From the NCBI GenBank assembly GCA_963580455.1, contig OY756970.1:1426001-1490000 (forward strand): a DNA stretch of 64,000 nt. The letters are read 5' to 3'. Below are positions 26,460 to 38,928 of this stretch, one piece after another (position 1 is the first letter of the stretch; each line of letters starts with the position of its first letter). The translations under genes were made by a program, and so were the position numbers. The notes under the pieces were generated by a model. The model did no database searches. It was not told the origin of the DNA and was given only the letters and a program-made list of their open reading frames with translations. Origin of the DNA: Euonymus europaeus (taxonomy: Eukaryota > Streptophyta > Magnoliopsida > Celastrales > Celastraceae).

Positions 26460-28190
26460 GAGTTTTGAAATCAAAATCCGAAACGTCAGGATTGTAGAGC
26501 TTGAAAAGTAGTGCGAAATCAAGCTAAAAATCACAGAATTCAGAACTCGGAGTCAACGGATATTCATAAAACCGTTTACGTAAAGAAACCACATTTCGCG
26601 GCTAACTAGTTGAAACGAGACCTACTAGCCACGAGTTCTGAAATCAAAATCCGAAACGTCAGGATTGTAGAGCTCAAAAAGTAGTGCGAAATCAAGCTAA
26701 AAATCACCGAATTCAGAACTCGTAGTCAACGGACATTCATAAAACCGTTTACGTAAAGAAACCAGGTTTCGCGGCTAACTAGGTGAAACGAGACCTACTA
26801 GCCTCGAGTTCTGAAATCAAAATCCGAAACACCAGGTTAGTACAGCTCAAAAAGTAGTGGGAAATCAAGCTAAAAATCACCGAATTCAGAACTCGGAGTC
26901 AAAGGATATTCATAAAACCGTTTACGTAAAGAAACCACATTTTGCGGCTAACTAGGTGAAACGAGACCTACTATCCACGAGTTCGGAAATCAAAATCCAA
27001 AATGCCAGGATTGTAGAGCTCGAAAAGTAGTGCGAAATCAAGCTAAAAATCACCAAATTCACAACTCGGAGTCAACGGATATTCATAAAACCGTTTACGT
27101 AAAGAAACCACATTTCGCGGCTAACAAGGTGAAACGAGACCTACTAGCCACGAGTTCTGAAATCAAAATCCGAAACTCCAGTATTCTAGAGCTCGAAAAG
27201 TAGTGCGAAATCAAGCTAAAAATCACCGAATTCAGAACTCGGAGTCAACGGATATTCATAAAACCGTTTACGTAAAGAAACCACATTTCGCGGCTAACTA
27301 GGTAAAACGAGACATACTAGCCACGAATTCTGAAATCAAAATCCGAAACGCCATGATTGTAGAGCTCGAAAAATAGTGAGAAATCAAGCTAAAATTCACC
27401 GAATTCAGAACTCGGAGTCAACGGATATTCATAAAACCGTTTACGTAAAGAAACCATATTTTGCGGCTAACTAGGTGAAACGAGACCTAGTAGCCAAGAG
27501 TTTTGAAATCAAAATCCGAAACGTCAGGATTGTAGAGCTCGAAAAGTAGTGCGAAATCAAGCTAAAAATCACCGAATTCAGAACTCGGAGTCAACGGATA
27601 TTCAAAAAACCATTTACGTAAAGAAACCACATTTCGCATCTAACTAGGTGAAACGAGACCTACTAGTCACGAGTTATGAAATCAAAATCCGAAACACCAG
27701 GATTGTAGAGCTCGAAAAGTAGTGGGAAATCAAGCTAAAATTCACCTAATTCAGAACTCGGAGTCAACGGATATTCATAAAACCGTTTACGTAAAGAAAC
27801 CACATTTCGCGGATAACTAGGTGAAACGAGACCTACTAGCCACGAGTTCTGAAATCAAAATCCGAAACGCCAGGATTGTAGAGCTCAAAAAGTTGTGCGA
27901 AATCAAGCTAAAAATTACCGAATTCAGAACTCGTAGTCAACGGATATACATAAAACCGTTTACGTAAAGAAACCAGATTTCGCGGCTAACTAGGTGAAAC
28001 GAGACCTACTAGCCTCGAGTTCTGAAATCAAAATCCGAAAGACCAAGATTGTAGAGCTCAAAAAGTAGTGCGAAATCAAGCTAAAAATCACCGAATTCGA
28101 AACTCGTAGTCAAAGGATATTCATAAAACCGTTTACGTAAAGAAACCAGATTTCGCGGCTAACTAGGTGAAACGAGACCTACTAGCCTCG
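26460..28190 (+). repeat. Short version of the 16-monomer core unit
   Basis: Ten monomers that carry core-type markers in the core's order: CGGACATTC with CAGGTTTCGCGG (26,733-26,770), AGTACAGCTC (26,838), CAAAGGATATTC, GACATACTAG with GAAAAATAGTGAG (27,310-27,380), ATTCAAAAAACCATTTACG (27,601), GAGTTATG (27,671) and AGTTGTGCG (27,891). Several core monomers are absent. It may be an ancestor of the core unit or a shortened relative; the sequence alone does not decide. Confidence 0.65.
27488..27833 (+). repeat. Two monomers absent from HOR-35 copy 2
   Basis: These 346 bp hold one monomer with ATTCAAAAAACCATTTACG and one with GAGTTATGAAATC and CACCTAATTC. The matching place in the second copy, near 33,545, joins the flanking monomers directly. 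Both monomers recur in the same order in the 16-monomer core (for example 34,870-35,040), so they are the older state and copy 2 most likely lost them. Confidence 0.72.
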
Positions 28191-31100
28191 AGTTCTGAAA
28201 TCAAAATCCAAGATGCCAAGATTGTAGAGCTCGAAAAGTAGTGTGAAATCAAGCAAAAAATCACCGAATTCAGAACTCGTAGTCAACGGATATTCATAAA
28301 ACCGTTTACGTAAAGAAACCACATTTCGCGGCTAACTAGGTGAAACGAGACCTACTAGACACGAGTTCTAAAATCAAAATACGAAATGCCAGGATTGTAG
28401 AGCTCGAAAAGTAGTGCGAAATCAAGCTAAAAATCACCGAATTCAGAACTCGGAGTCAACGGATACTCATAAAACCGTTTACGTAAAGAAACCACATTTT
28501 ACGGCCAACTAGGTGAAACGAGACCTACTAGCCACGAGTTCTGAAATCAAAATCCGAATCGCCAGGATTTTAGAGCTCGAAAAGTAGTGGGAAATCAAGC
28601 TAAAATTCACCGAATTCAGAACTCGGAGTCAACTGATATTCATAAAACTGTTTACGGAAAGAATTCACATTTAGCGGCTAACTAGGTGAAACGAGATCTA
28701 TTATCCACCAGTTCTGAAATCAAAATCCGAAAATCCAGGATTGTAGAGCTCGAAAAGTAGTGTGAAATCAAGCAAAAAAATCGCCGAATTCAGAACTCGG
28801 AGTCAACGAATATTCATAAAACCGTTTACGTAAAGAAACCATATTTCGCGGCTAACTAGGTGAAATGAGACCTACTAGCCACGAGTTATGAAATCAAAAT
28901 CCGAAACAACAGGATTGTAGAGCTCGAAAAGTAGTAGGAAATCAAGCTAAAATTCACCTAATTCAGAACTCGGAGTCAACGGATATTCATAAAACCATTT
29001 ACGTAAAGAAACCACATTTCGCGGCTAACTAGGTGAAACGAGACCTACTAGCCACGAGTTCTGAAATCAAAATCCGAAACGCCAGGATTGTAGAGCTCCA
29101 AAAGTAGTGCGAAATCAAGCTAAAAATCACCGAATTCAGAACTCGGAGTCAACGGATATTCATAAAACCGTTTACGTAAAGAAACCACATTTTACGGCCA
29201 ACTAGGTGAAACGAGACCTACTAGCCACGAGTTCTAAAATCAAAATCCGAATCGCCAGGATTTTAGAGCTCGAAAAGTAGTGGGAAATCAAGCTAAAATT
29301 CACCGAATTCAGAACTCGGAGTCAACTGATATTCATAAAACTGTTTACGGAAAGAATTCACATTTAGCGGCTAACTAGGTGAAACGAGATCTATTATCCA
29401 CCAGTTCTGAAATAAAAATCCGAAAAGCCAGGATTGTAGAGCTCGAAAAGTAGTGTGAAATCAAGCAAAAAAATCGCCGAATTCAGAACTCGGAGTCAAC
29501 GGATATTCATAAAACCGTTTACGTAAAGAAACCATATTTCGCGGCTAACTAGGTGAAACGAGACCTACTAGCCACGAGTTCTGAAATCAAAATCCGAAAC
29601 GCCAGGATTGTAGAGCTGAAAAAGTAGTGCGAAATCAAGCTAAAAATCACCGAATTCAGAACTCGGAATCAACGGATATTCATAAAACAGTCTACGTAAA
29701 GAAACCACATTTCGCGGCTAACTAGGTGAAACGAGACCTACTAGCCACGAGTTCTGAAATCAAAATCCGAAACGCCAGGATTGTAGAGCTCAAAAAGTAG
29801 TGCGAAATCAAGCTAAAAATCACCGAATTCAGAACTCGGAGTCAACGGATATTCATAAAACCGTTTACGTAAAGAAACCACATTTCGCGGCTAAGTAGGT
29901 AAAACGAGACCTACTAGCCAAGAGTTCTGAAATCAAAATCCGAAACGCCAGGATTGTAGAGCTGAAAAATTAGTGCGAAATCAATCTAAAAATCACCGAA
30001 TTCAGAACTCGGAGTCAATGGATATTCATAAAACCGTTTACGTAAAGAAACCACATTTCGCAGCTAACTCGGTGAAACGAGACCTACTAGCCACGAGTTC
30101 TGAAATCAAAATCCAAGATGCCAAGATTGTAGAGCTCAAAAAGTAGTGTGAAATCAAGCAAAAAATCACCGAATTCAGAACTCGCAGTCAACGGATATTC
30201 ATAAAACCGTTTACGTAAATAAACCACATTTCGCGGCTAACTAGGTGAAACGAGACCTACTAGCCACCAGTTCTGAAATCAAAATCCGAAAGGCCAGGAT
30301 TGTAGAGCTCGAAAAGTAGTGTGAAATCAAGCTAAAAATCCCCGAATTCAGAACTCCCAGTCAACGGATATTCATAAAACCGTTTACGTAAATAAACCAC
30401 ATTTCGCGGCTAACTACGTGAAACGAGACCTATTATCCACAAGTTCTGAAATCAAAATCCGAAATTCCAGGATTGTAGAGCTCGAAAAGTAGTGTGAAAT
30501 AAAGCAAAAAAATCGCCGAATTCAGAACTCGGAGTCAACTGATATTCATAAAACTGTTTACGGAAAGAAACCACATTTCGCGGCTAACTAGGTGAAACGA
30601 GATCTATTATCCACCAGTTCTGAAATCAAAATCCGAAAAGCCAGGATTGTAGAGCTCGAAAAGTAGTGTGAAATCAAGCTAAAAATCACCGAATACAGAA
30701 CTCGCAGTCAAATGATATTCATAAAACTGTTTACGCAAAGAAACCACATTTCGCGTCTAACTAGGTGAAACGAGACCTATTATCCACCAGTTCTGAAATC
30801 AAAATCCGAAAATCCAGGATTGTAGAGCTCGAAAAGTAGTGTGAAATCAAGCAAAAAATCGCCGAATTCAGAACTCGGAGTCAACGGATATTCATAAAAC
30901 CGTTTACGTAAAGAAACCACATTTCGCGGCTAACTAGGTGAAACGAGACCTACTAGCCAAAAGTTCTAAAATCAAAATCCGAAATGCTAGGATTGTAGAG
31001 CTCGAAATGTAGTGTGAAATCAAGCTAAAAATCACCGAATTCAGAACTCGCTGTCAACGGATATTCATAAAACCGTTTACGTAAAGAAACCACGTTTCGC

Positions 31101-33900
31101 GGCTAACTAGGTGAAACGAGACCTACTAGCCACGAGTTATGAAATCAAAATCCGAAATGCCAGGATTATAGAGCTCGAAATGTAGTTTGAAATAAAGCTA
31201 AAAATCACCGAATTCAGAACTCGCAGTCAACTGATATTCATAAAACCGTTTACGTAAAGAAACCACATTTAAAGGCTAACTAGGTGAAACGAGACCTACT
31301 AGCCACGAGTTCTGAAATCAAAATCCGAAACGCCAGGATTGTAGAGCTCGAAATGTAGTGTGAAATCAAGCTAAAAATCACCGAATTCAGAACTCGCAGT
31401 CAACGGATATTCATAAAACCGTTTACGTAAAGAAACCACATTTCGCGGCTAACTAGGTGAAACGAGACCTATTATCCACCAGTTCTGAAATCAAAATCCG
31501 AAAATCCAGGATTGTAGAGCTCGAAAAGTAGTGTGAAATCAAGCAAAAAATCGCCGAATTCAGAACTCGGAGTCAACGGATATTCATAAAACCGTTTACG
31601 TAAAGAAACCACATTTCGCGGCTAACTAGGTGAAACGAGACCTATTATCCACTAGTTCTGAAATCAAAATCCGAAAATCCAGGATTGTAGAGCTCGAAAA
31701 GTAGTGTGAAATCAAGCAAAAAATCGCCGAATTCAGAACTTGGAGTCAACTGATATTCATAAAACTGTTTACGGAAAGAATTCACATTTCGCGGCTAACT
31801 ACGTGAAACGAGACCTATTATCCACCAGTTCTGAAATCAAAATCCGAAAAGCCAGGATTGTAGAGCTCGAAAAGTAGTGTGAAATCAAGCAAAAAATCGC
31901 CGAATTAAGAACTCGAAGTCAACTGATATTCATAAAACTGTTTACGGAAAGAAACCACATTTCGCGTCTAACTAGGTGAAACGAGACCTATTATCCACCA
32001 GTTCTGAAATCAAAATCCGAAAAACCAGGATTGTAGAGCTCGAAAAGTAGTGTGAAATCTAGCTAAAAATCGCCGAATACAGAACTCGCGGTCAACTGAT
32101 ATTCATAAAACTGTTTACGCAAAGAAACCACATTTCGCGGCTAACTACGTGAAATGAGACCTACTAGCCACGAGTTCTGAAATCAAAAACCAATACACCA
32201 GGATTGTAGAGCTCGAAAAGTAGTGTCAAATCAAGCAAAAAATCGCCGAATTCAGAACTCGGAGTCAACGGATATTCATAAAACCGTTTACGTAAAGAAA
32301 CCACATTTCGCGGCTAACTAGGTGAAACGAGACCTACTAGCCAAAAGTTCTAAAATCAAAATCCGAAAAGCCAGGATTGTAGAGCTCGAAATGTAGTGTG
32401 AAATCAAGCTAAAAATCACCGAATTCAGAACTCGCAGTCAACGGATATTCATAAAACCGTTTACGTAAAGAAACCACGTTTCGCGGCTAACTAGGTGAAA
32501 CAAGACCTACTAGCCACGAGTTTTGAAATCAAAATCCGAAACGTCAGGATTGTAGAGCTTGAAAAGTAGTGCGAAATCAAGCTAAAAATCACAGAATTCA
32601 GAACTCGGAGTCAACGGATATTCATAAAACCGTTTACGTAAAGAAACCACATTTCGCGGCTAACTAGGTGAAACGAGACCTACTAGCCACGAGTTCTGAA
32701 ATCAAAATCCGAAACGTCAGGATTGTAGAGCTCAAAAAGTAGTGCGAAATCAAGCTAAAAATCACCGAATTCAGAACTCGTAGTCAACGGACATTCATAA
32801 AACCGTTTACGTAAAGAAACCAGGTTTCGCGGCTAACTAGGTGAAACGAGACCTACTAGCCTCGAGTTCTGAAATCAAAATCCGAAACACCAGGATAGTA
32901 CAGCTCAAAAAGTAGTGGGAAATCAAGCTAAAAATCACCGAATTCAGAACTCGGAGTCAAAGGATATTCATAAAACCGTTTACGTAAAGAAACCACATTT
33001 TGCGGCTAACTAGGTGAAACGAGACCTACTATCCACGAGTTCGGAAATCAAAATCCAAAATGCCAGGATTGTAGAGCTCGAAAAGTAGTGCGAAATCAAG
33101 CTAAAAATCACCAAATTCACAACTCGGAGTCAACGGATATTCATAAAACCGTTTACGTAAAGAAACCACATTTCGCGGCTAACAAGGTGAAACGAGACCT
33201 ACTAGCCACGAGTTCTGAAATCAAAATCCGAAACTCCAGTATTCTAGAGCTCGAAAAGTAGTGCGAAATCAAGCTAAAAATCACCGAATTCAGAACTCGG
33301 AGTCAACGGATATTCATAAAACCGTTTACGTAAAGAAACCACATTTCGCGGCTAACTAGGTAAAACGAGACATACTAGCCACGAATTCTGAAATCAAAAT
33401 CCGAAACGCCAGGATTGTAGAGCTCGAAAAATAGTGAGAAATCAAGCTAAAATTCACCGAATTCAGAACTCGGAGTCAACGGATATTCATAAAACCGTTT
33501 ACGTAAAGAAACCATATTTTGCGGCTAACTAGGTGAAACGAGACCTACTAGCCACGAGTTCTGAAATCAAAATCCGAAACGCCAGGATTGTAGAGCTCAA
33601 AAAGTTGTGCGAAATCAAGCTAAAAATTACCGAATTCAGAACTCGTAGTCAACGGATATACATAAAACCGTTTACGTAAAGAAACCAGATTTCGCGGCTA
33701 ACTAGGTGAAACGAGACCTACTAGCCTCGAGTTCTGAAATCAAAATCCGAAAGACCAAGATTGTAGAGCTCAAAAAGTAGTGCGAAATCAAGCTAAAAAT
33801 CACCGAATTCGAAACTCGTAGTCAAAGGATATTCATAAAACCGTTTACGTAAAGAAACCAGATTTCGCGGCTAACTAGGTGAAACGAGATCTACTAGCCT
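28187..33900 (+). repeat. HOR-35, copy 2 (about 5,714 bp, two monomers shorter)
   Basis: Direct copy of 22,130-28,186. Up to about 33,540 the offset is 6,057-6,058; at AGTTGTGCG (27,891 and 33,603) it is 5,712. Two monomers (346 bp) are therefore missing. The join with copy 1 lies in the shared GCCTCGAGTTCTGAAATC stretch near 28,187. The end runs into the 16-monomer core without a visible break, because the last monomers here are also the first monomers of that core. Confidence 0.86.
29142..29207 (+). repeat. Conversion-like patch within HOR-35 copy 2
   Basis: Between these points the second copy reads CTCGGAGTC and CATTTTACGGCCAACTAGG. The matching place in the first copy (about 23,085-23,150) reads CTCGTAGTC and CATTTCGCGGCTAACTAGG. 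The patch is identical to the monomer four places upstream (about 28,444-28,510, and 22,388-22,453 in copy 1), while sequence on both sides still matches the expected partner. This is the pattern of a short gene-conversion tract of under about 150 bp. Confidence 0.65.
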
Positions 33901-36515
33901 CGAGTTCTGAAATCAAAATCCGAAAAACAAGGATTGTAGAGCTCAAAAAGTAGTGCGAAATCAAGCTAAAAATCACCGAATTCAGAACTCGTAGTCAACG
34001 GACATTCATAAAACCGTTTACGTAAAGAAACCAGGTTTCGCGGCTAACTAGGTGAAACGAGACCTACTAGCCTCGAGTTCTGAAATCAAAATCCGAAACA
34101 CCAGGATAGTACAGCTCAAAAAGTAGTGCGAAATCAAGCTAAAAATCACCGAATTCAGAACTCGGAGTCAAAGGATATTCATAAAACCGTTTACGTAAAT
34201 AAACCAGATTTTGCGGCTAACTAGGTGAAACGAGACTTACTAGCCACGAGTTCTGAAATCAAAATCCCAAACGCCAGGATTGTAGAGCTCGAAAAGTAGT
34301 GCGAAATCAAGCTAAAAATCACCGAATTCAGAACTCCGAGTCAACGGATATTCATAAAACCGTTTACGTAAAGAAACCACATTTCGCGGCTAACTAGGTG
34401 AAACGAGACCTACTAGCCCCGAGTTCTGAAATCAAAATCCGAAACGCCAGGATTGTAGAGCTCGAAAAGTAGTGCGAAATCAAGCTAAAAATCACCGAAT
34501 TCAGAACTCGGAGTCAACGGATATTCATAAAACCGTTTACGTAAAGAAACCACATTTCGCGGCTAACTAGGTGAAACGAGACATACTAGCCACGAGTTCT
34601 TAAATCAAAATCCGAAACGCCAGGATTGTAGAGCTCGAAAAATAGTGGGAAATCAAGCTAAAATTCACCCAATTCAGAACTCGGAGTCAACGGATATTCA
34701 TAAAACCGTTTACGTAAAGAAACCACATTTTGCGGCTAACTAGGTGAAACGAGACCTACTAGCCACGAGTTCTGAAATCAAAATCCGAAATGCCAGGATT
34801 GTAGAGCTCGAAAAGTAGTACGAAATCAAGCTAAAAATCACCGAATTCAGAACTCGGAGTCATCGGATATTCAAAAAACCATTTACGTAAAGAAACCACA
34901 TTTCGCGTCTAACTAGGTGAAACGAGACCTACTAGCCACGAGTTATGAAATCAAAATCCGAAACACCAGGATTGTAGAGCTCGAAAAGTAGTGGGAAATC
35001 AAGCTAAAATTCACCTAATTCAGAACTCGGAGTCAACGGATATTCGTAAAACCGTTTACGTAAAGAAACCACATTTCGCGGCTAACTAGGTGAAACGAGA
35101 ACTACTAGCCACGAGTTCTGAAATCAAAATCCGAAACGCCAGGATTGTAGAGCTCAAAAAGTAGTGCGAAATCAAGCTAAAAATCACCGAATTCAGAACT
35201 CGTAGTCAACGGATATACATAAAACCGTTTACGTAAAGAAACCAGATTTCACGGCTAACTAGGTGAAATGAGACCTATGAGCCTCGAGTTCTGAAATCAA
35301 AATCCAAAAGACCAAGATTGTAGAGCTCAAAAAGTAGTGCGAAATCAAGCTAAAAATCACCGAATTCAGAACTAGTAGTCAACGGATATTTATAAAACCG
35401 TTTACATATGGAAATCAGATTTCGCGGCTAACTAGGTGAAACGAGACCTAATAGCCTCGAGTTCTGAAATCAAAATCCAAAAAACAAGGATTGTAGAGCT
35501 CAAAAACTAGTGCGAAATCAAGCTAAAAATCACCGAATTCAGAACTCGTAGTCAACGGATATTCATAAAACCGTTTACGTAAAGAAACCAGATTTCGCGG
35601 CTAACTAGGTGAAACGAGACCTACTAGCCTCGAGTTCTGAAATCAAAATCCGAAACACCAGGATTGTAGAGCTCAAAATGTAGTGCGAAATCAAGCTAAA
35701 AATCACCGAATTCAGAACTCGGAGTCAAAGGATATTCATAAAACCGTTTACGTAAAGAAACCAGATTTCGCGGCTAACTAGGTGAAATGAGATCTACTAG
35801 CCACGAGTTCTGAAATCAAAATCCCAAAAGCCAGGATTGTAGAGCTCGAAAAGTAGTGCGAAATCAAGCTAAAAATCACCGAATTCAGAACTCGGAGTCA
35901 ACGGATATTCATAAAACCGTTTACGTAAAGAAACCACATTTCGCGGCTAACTAGGTGAAACGAGACCTACTAGCCACGAGTTCTGAAATCAAAATCCGAA
36001 ATGCCAGGATTGTAGAGCTCGAAAAGTAGTGCGAAATCAAGCTAAAAATCACCGAATTCAGAACTCGGAGTCAACGGATATTCATAAAACCGTTTACGTA
36101 AAGAAACCACATTTCGCGGCTAACTAGGTGAAACGAGACCTACTAGCCACGAGTTCTGAAATCAAAATCCGAATCGCCAGGATTGTAGAGCTCGAAAAGT
36201 AGTGCGAAATCAAGCTAAAAATCACCGAATTCAGAACTCGGAGTCAATGGATATTCATAAAACCGTTTACGTAAAGAAACCATATTTCGCGGATAACTAG
36301 GTGAAACGAGACCTACTAGCCACGAGTTCTGAAATTAAAATCCGAAACGCCAGGATTGTAGAGCTCAAAAAGTTGTGCGAAATCAAGCTAAAAATTACCG
36401 AATTCAGAACTCGTAGTCAACGGATATACATAAAACCGTTTACGTAAAGAAACCAGATTTCGCGGCTAACTAGGTGAAACGAGACCTACTAGCCTCGAGT
36501 TCTGAAATCAAAATC
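33748..36515 (+). repeat. HOR-16b copy a (2,768 bp)
   Basis: First full copy. In order it shows GAGATCTACTAGCC, CGGACATTC with CAGGTTT, GATAGTACAGCTC, AACTCCGAG, GCCCCGAG, GACATACTAG with AAAAATAGTGGG, GTACGAAATC with ATTCAAAAAACC, GAGTTATG, AGAACTACTAG, GGATATACAT, CCTATGAGCC with AACTAGTAG, AAAACTAGTG, CAAAATGTAG, GAAATGAGATC and AGTTGTGCG. Private changes include AGACTTACTAG near 34,235, ATATTCGTAAAACC near 35,042 and TTACATATGG near 35,403. Confidence 0.85.
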
Positions 36516-38824
36516 CGAAAGACCAAGATTGTAGAGCTCAAAAAGTAGTGCGAAATCAAGCTAAAAATCACCGAATTCGAAACTCGTAGTCAACGGATAT
36601 TCATAAAACCGTTTACGTAAAGAAACCAGATTTCGCGGCTAACTAGGTGAAACGAGATCTACTAGCCTCGAGTTCTGAAATTGAAATCCGAAAAACAAGG
36701 ATTGTAGAGCTCAAAAAGTAGTGCGAAATCAAGCTAAAAATCACCGAATTCAGAACTCGTAGTCAACGGACATTCATAAAACCGTTTACGTAAAGAAACC
36801 AGGTTTCGCGGCTAACTAGGTGAAACGAGACCTACTAGCCTCGAGTTCTGAAATCAAAATCCGAAACACCAGGATAGTACAGCTCAAAAAGTAGTGCGAA
36901 ATCAAGCTAAAAATCACCGAATTCAGAACTCGGAGTCAAAGGATATTCATAAAACCGTTTACGTAAATAAACCAGATTTTGCGGCTAACTAGGTGAAACG
37001 AGACCTACTAGCCACGAGTTCTGAAATCAAAATCCCAAACGCCAGGATTCTAGAGCTCGAAAAGTAGTGCGAAATCAAGCTAAAAATCACCGAATTCAGA
37101 ACTCCGAGTCAACGGATATTCATAAAACCGTTTACGTAAAGAAACCACATTTCGCGGCTAACTAGGTGAAACGAGACCTACTAGCCCCGAGTTCTGAAAT
37201 CAAAATCCGAAACGCCAGGATTGTAGAGCTCGAAAATTAGTGCGAAATCAAGCTAAAAATCACCGAATTCAGAACTCCGAGTCAACGGATATTCATAAAA
37301 CCGTTTACGTAAAGAAACCACATTTCGCGGCTAACTAGGTGAAACGAGACATACTAGCCACGAGTTCTTAAATCAAAATCCGAAACGCCAGGATTGTAGA
37401 GCTCGAAAAATAGTGGGAAATCAAGCTAAAATTCACCCAATTCAGAACTCGGAGTCAACGGATATTCATAAAACCGTTTACGTAAAGAAACCACATTTTG
37501 CGGCTAACTAGGTGAAACGAGACCTACTAGCCACGAGTTCTGAAATCAAAATCCGAAATGCCAGGATTGTAGAGCTCGAAAAGTAGTACGAAATCAAGCT
37601 AAAAATCACCGAATTCAGAACTCGGAGTCATCGGATATTCAAAAAACCATTTACGTAAAGAAACCACATTTCGCGTCTAACTAGGTGAAACGAGACCTAC
37701 TAGCCACGAGTTATGAAATCAAAATCCGAAACACCAGGATTGTAGAGCTCGAAAAGTAGTGGGAAATCAAGCTAAAATTCACCTAATTCAGAACTCGGAG
37801 TCAACGGATATTCATAAAACCGTTTACGTAAAGAAACCACATTTCGCGGCTAACTAGGTGAAACGAGAACTACTAGCCACGAGTTCTGAAATCAAAATCC
37901 GAAACGCCAGGATTGTAGAGCTCAAAAAGTAGTGCGAAATCAAGCTAAAAATCACCGAATTCAGAACTCGTAGTCAACGGATATACATAAAACCGTTTAC
38001 GTAAAGAAACCAGATTTCGCGGCTAACTAGGTGAAACGAGACCTATGAGCCTCGAGTTCTGAAATCAAAATCCAAAAGACCAAGATTGTAGAGCTCAAAA
38101 AGTAGTGCGAAATCAAGCTAAAAATCACCGAATTCAGAACTAGTAGTCAACGGATATTTATAAAACCGTTTACATAAGGAAATCAGATTTCGCGGCTAAC
38201 TAGGTGAAACGAGACCTACTAGCCTCGAGTTCTGAAATCAAAATCCAAAAAACAAGGATTGTAGAGCTCAAAAACTAGTGCGAAATCAAGCTAAAAATCA
38301 CCGAATTCAGAACTCGTAGTCAACGGATATTCATAAAACCGTTTACGTAAAGAAACCAGATTTCGCGGCTAACTAGGTGAAACGAGACCTACTAGCCTCG
38401 AGTTCTGAAATCAAAATCCGAAACACCAGGATTGTAGAGCTCAAAATGTAGTGCGAAATCAAGCTAAAAATCACCGAATTCAGAACTCGGAGTCAAAGGA
38501 TATTCATAAAACCGTTTACGTAAAGAAACCAGATTTCGCGGCTAACTAGGTGAAATGAGATCTACCAGCCACGAGTTCTGAAATCAAAATCCCAAACGCC
38601 AGGATTGTAGAGCTCGAAAAGTAGTGCGAAATCAAGCTAAAAATCACCGAATTCAGAACTCGGAGTCAACGGATATTCATAAAACCGTTTACGTAAAGAA
38701 ACCACATTTCGCGGCTAACTAGGTGAAACGAGACCTACTAGCCACGAGTTCTGAAATCAAAATCCGAAATGCCAGGATTGTAGAGCTCGAAAAGTAGTGC
38801 GAAATCAAGCTAAAAATCACCGAA

Positions 38825-38928
38825 TTCAGAACTCGGAGTCAACGGATATTCATAAAACCGTTTACGTAAAGAAACCACATTTCGCGGCTAACTAGGTGAA
38901 ACGAGACCTACTAGCCACGAGTTCTGAA
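38825..38928. repeat. Inverted repeat inside each monomer (11 bp arms)
   Basis: The left arm TTCAGAACTCG (38825-38835) is the exact reverse complement of the right arm CGAGTTCTGAA (38918-38928), with 82 bp between. Extending outward, GAATTCAGAACTCG pairs with CGAGTTCTGAAATC with one mismatch over 14 bp. The pair occurs in most monomers of the window. Monomers reading CACCAGTTCTGAA keep only 9 bp of the right arm. The arms could form a stem in single-stranded DNA or RNA; whether they do is inference. Confidence 0.85.
38861..38870. repeat. 10 bp perfect palindrome TTTACGTAAA
   Basis: TTTACGTAAA reads the same on both strands and is present in most monomers. Monomers with ACGGAAAG, ACGCAAAG or ATGTAAAG at this place lose the symmetry. 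It lies inside the spacer of the 11 bp inverted repeat. A nearby imperfect dyad, CCGAATTCAGAACTCGG at 38820-38836, has 7 bp arms with one mismatch and a 3 base loop. Role unknown; sites of dyad symmetry are common in centromeric satellites. Confidence 0.8.

Larger units (their letters stand above)
22130..28186 (+). repeat. HOR-35, copy 1 (about 6,057 bp, 35 monomers)
   Basis: A 35-monomer block repeated directly to the right. Linked markers are AAGATGCCAAG at 22,153 and 28,210, TTTACGGCCA at 22,441 and 28,498, TCAATCT at 23,924 and 29,981 (offset 6,057), then CGCTGTCAAC, GAGTTTTGAAATC, ATTCTAGAGC and CACGAATTCTG at offset 6,058 (one extra A near 30,507). It starts inside HOR-28 copy 2, contains the segment related to 0.35-4.5 kb, and ends in divergent monomers related to the 16-monomer core. 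Confidence 0.88.

Noticed and set aside
38891..38908. CENP-B box in the GGTGAAACGAGAC block
   Set aside because: The 3' half loosely resembles the mammalian box, but the required TTCG at the proper distance is missing. The CTCGGTGAAACGAGAC variant comes closer but is one base short and lacks the CGGG core.
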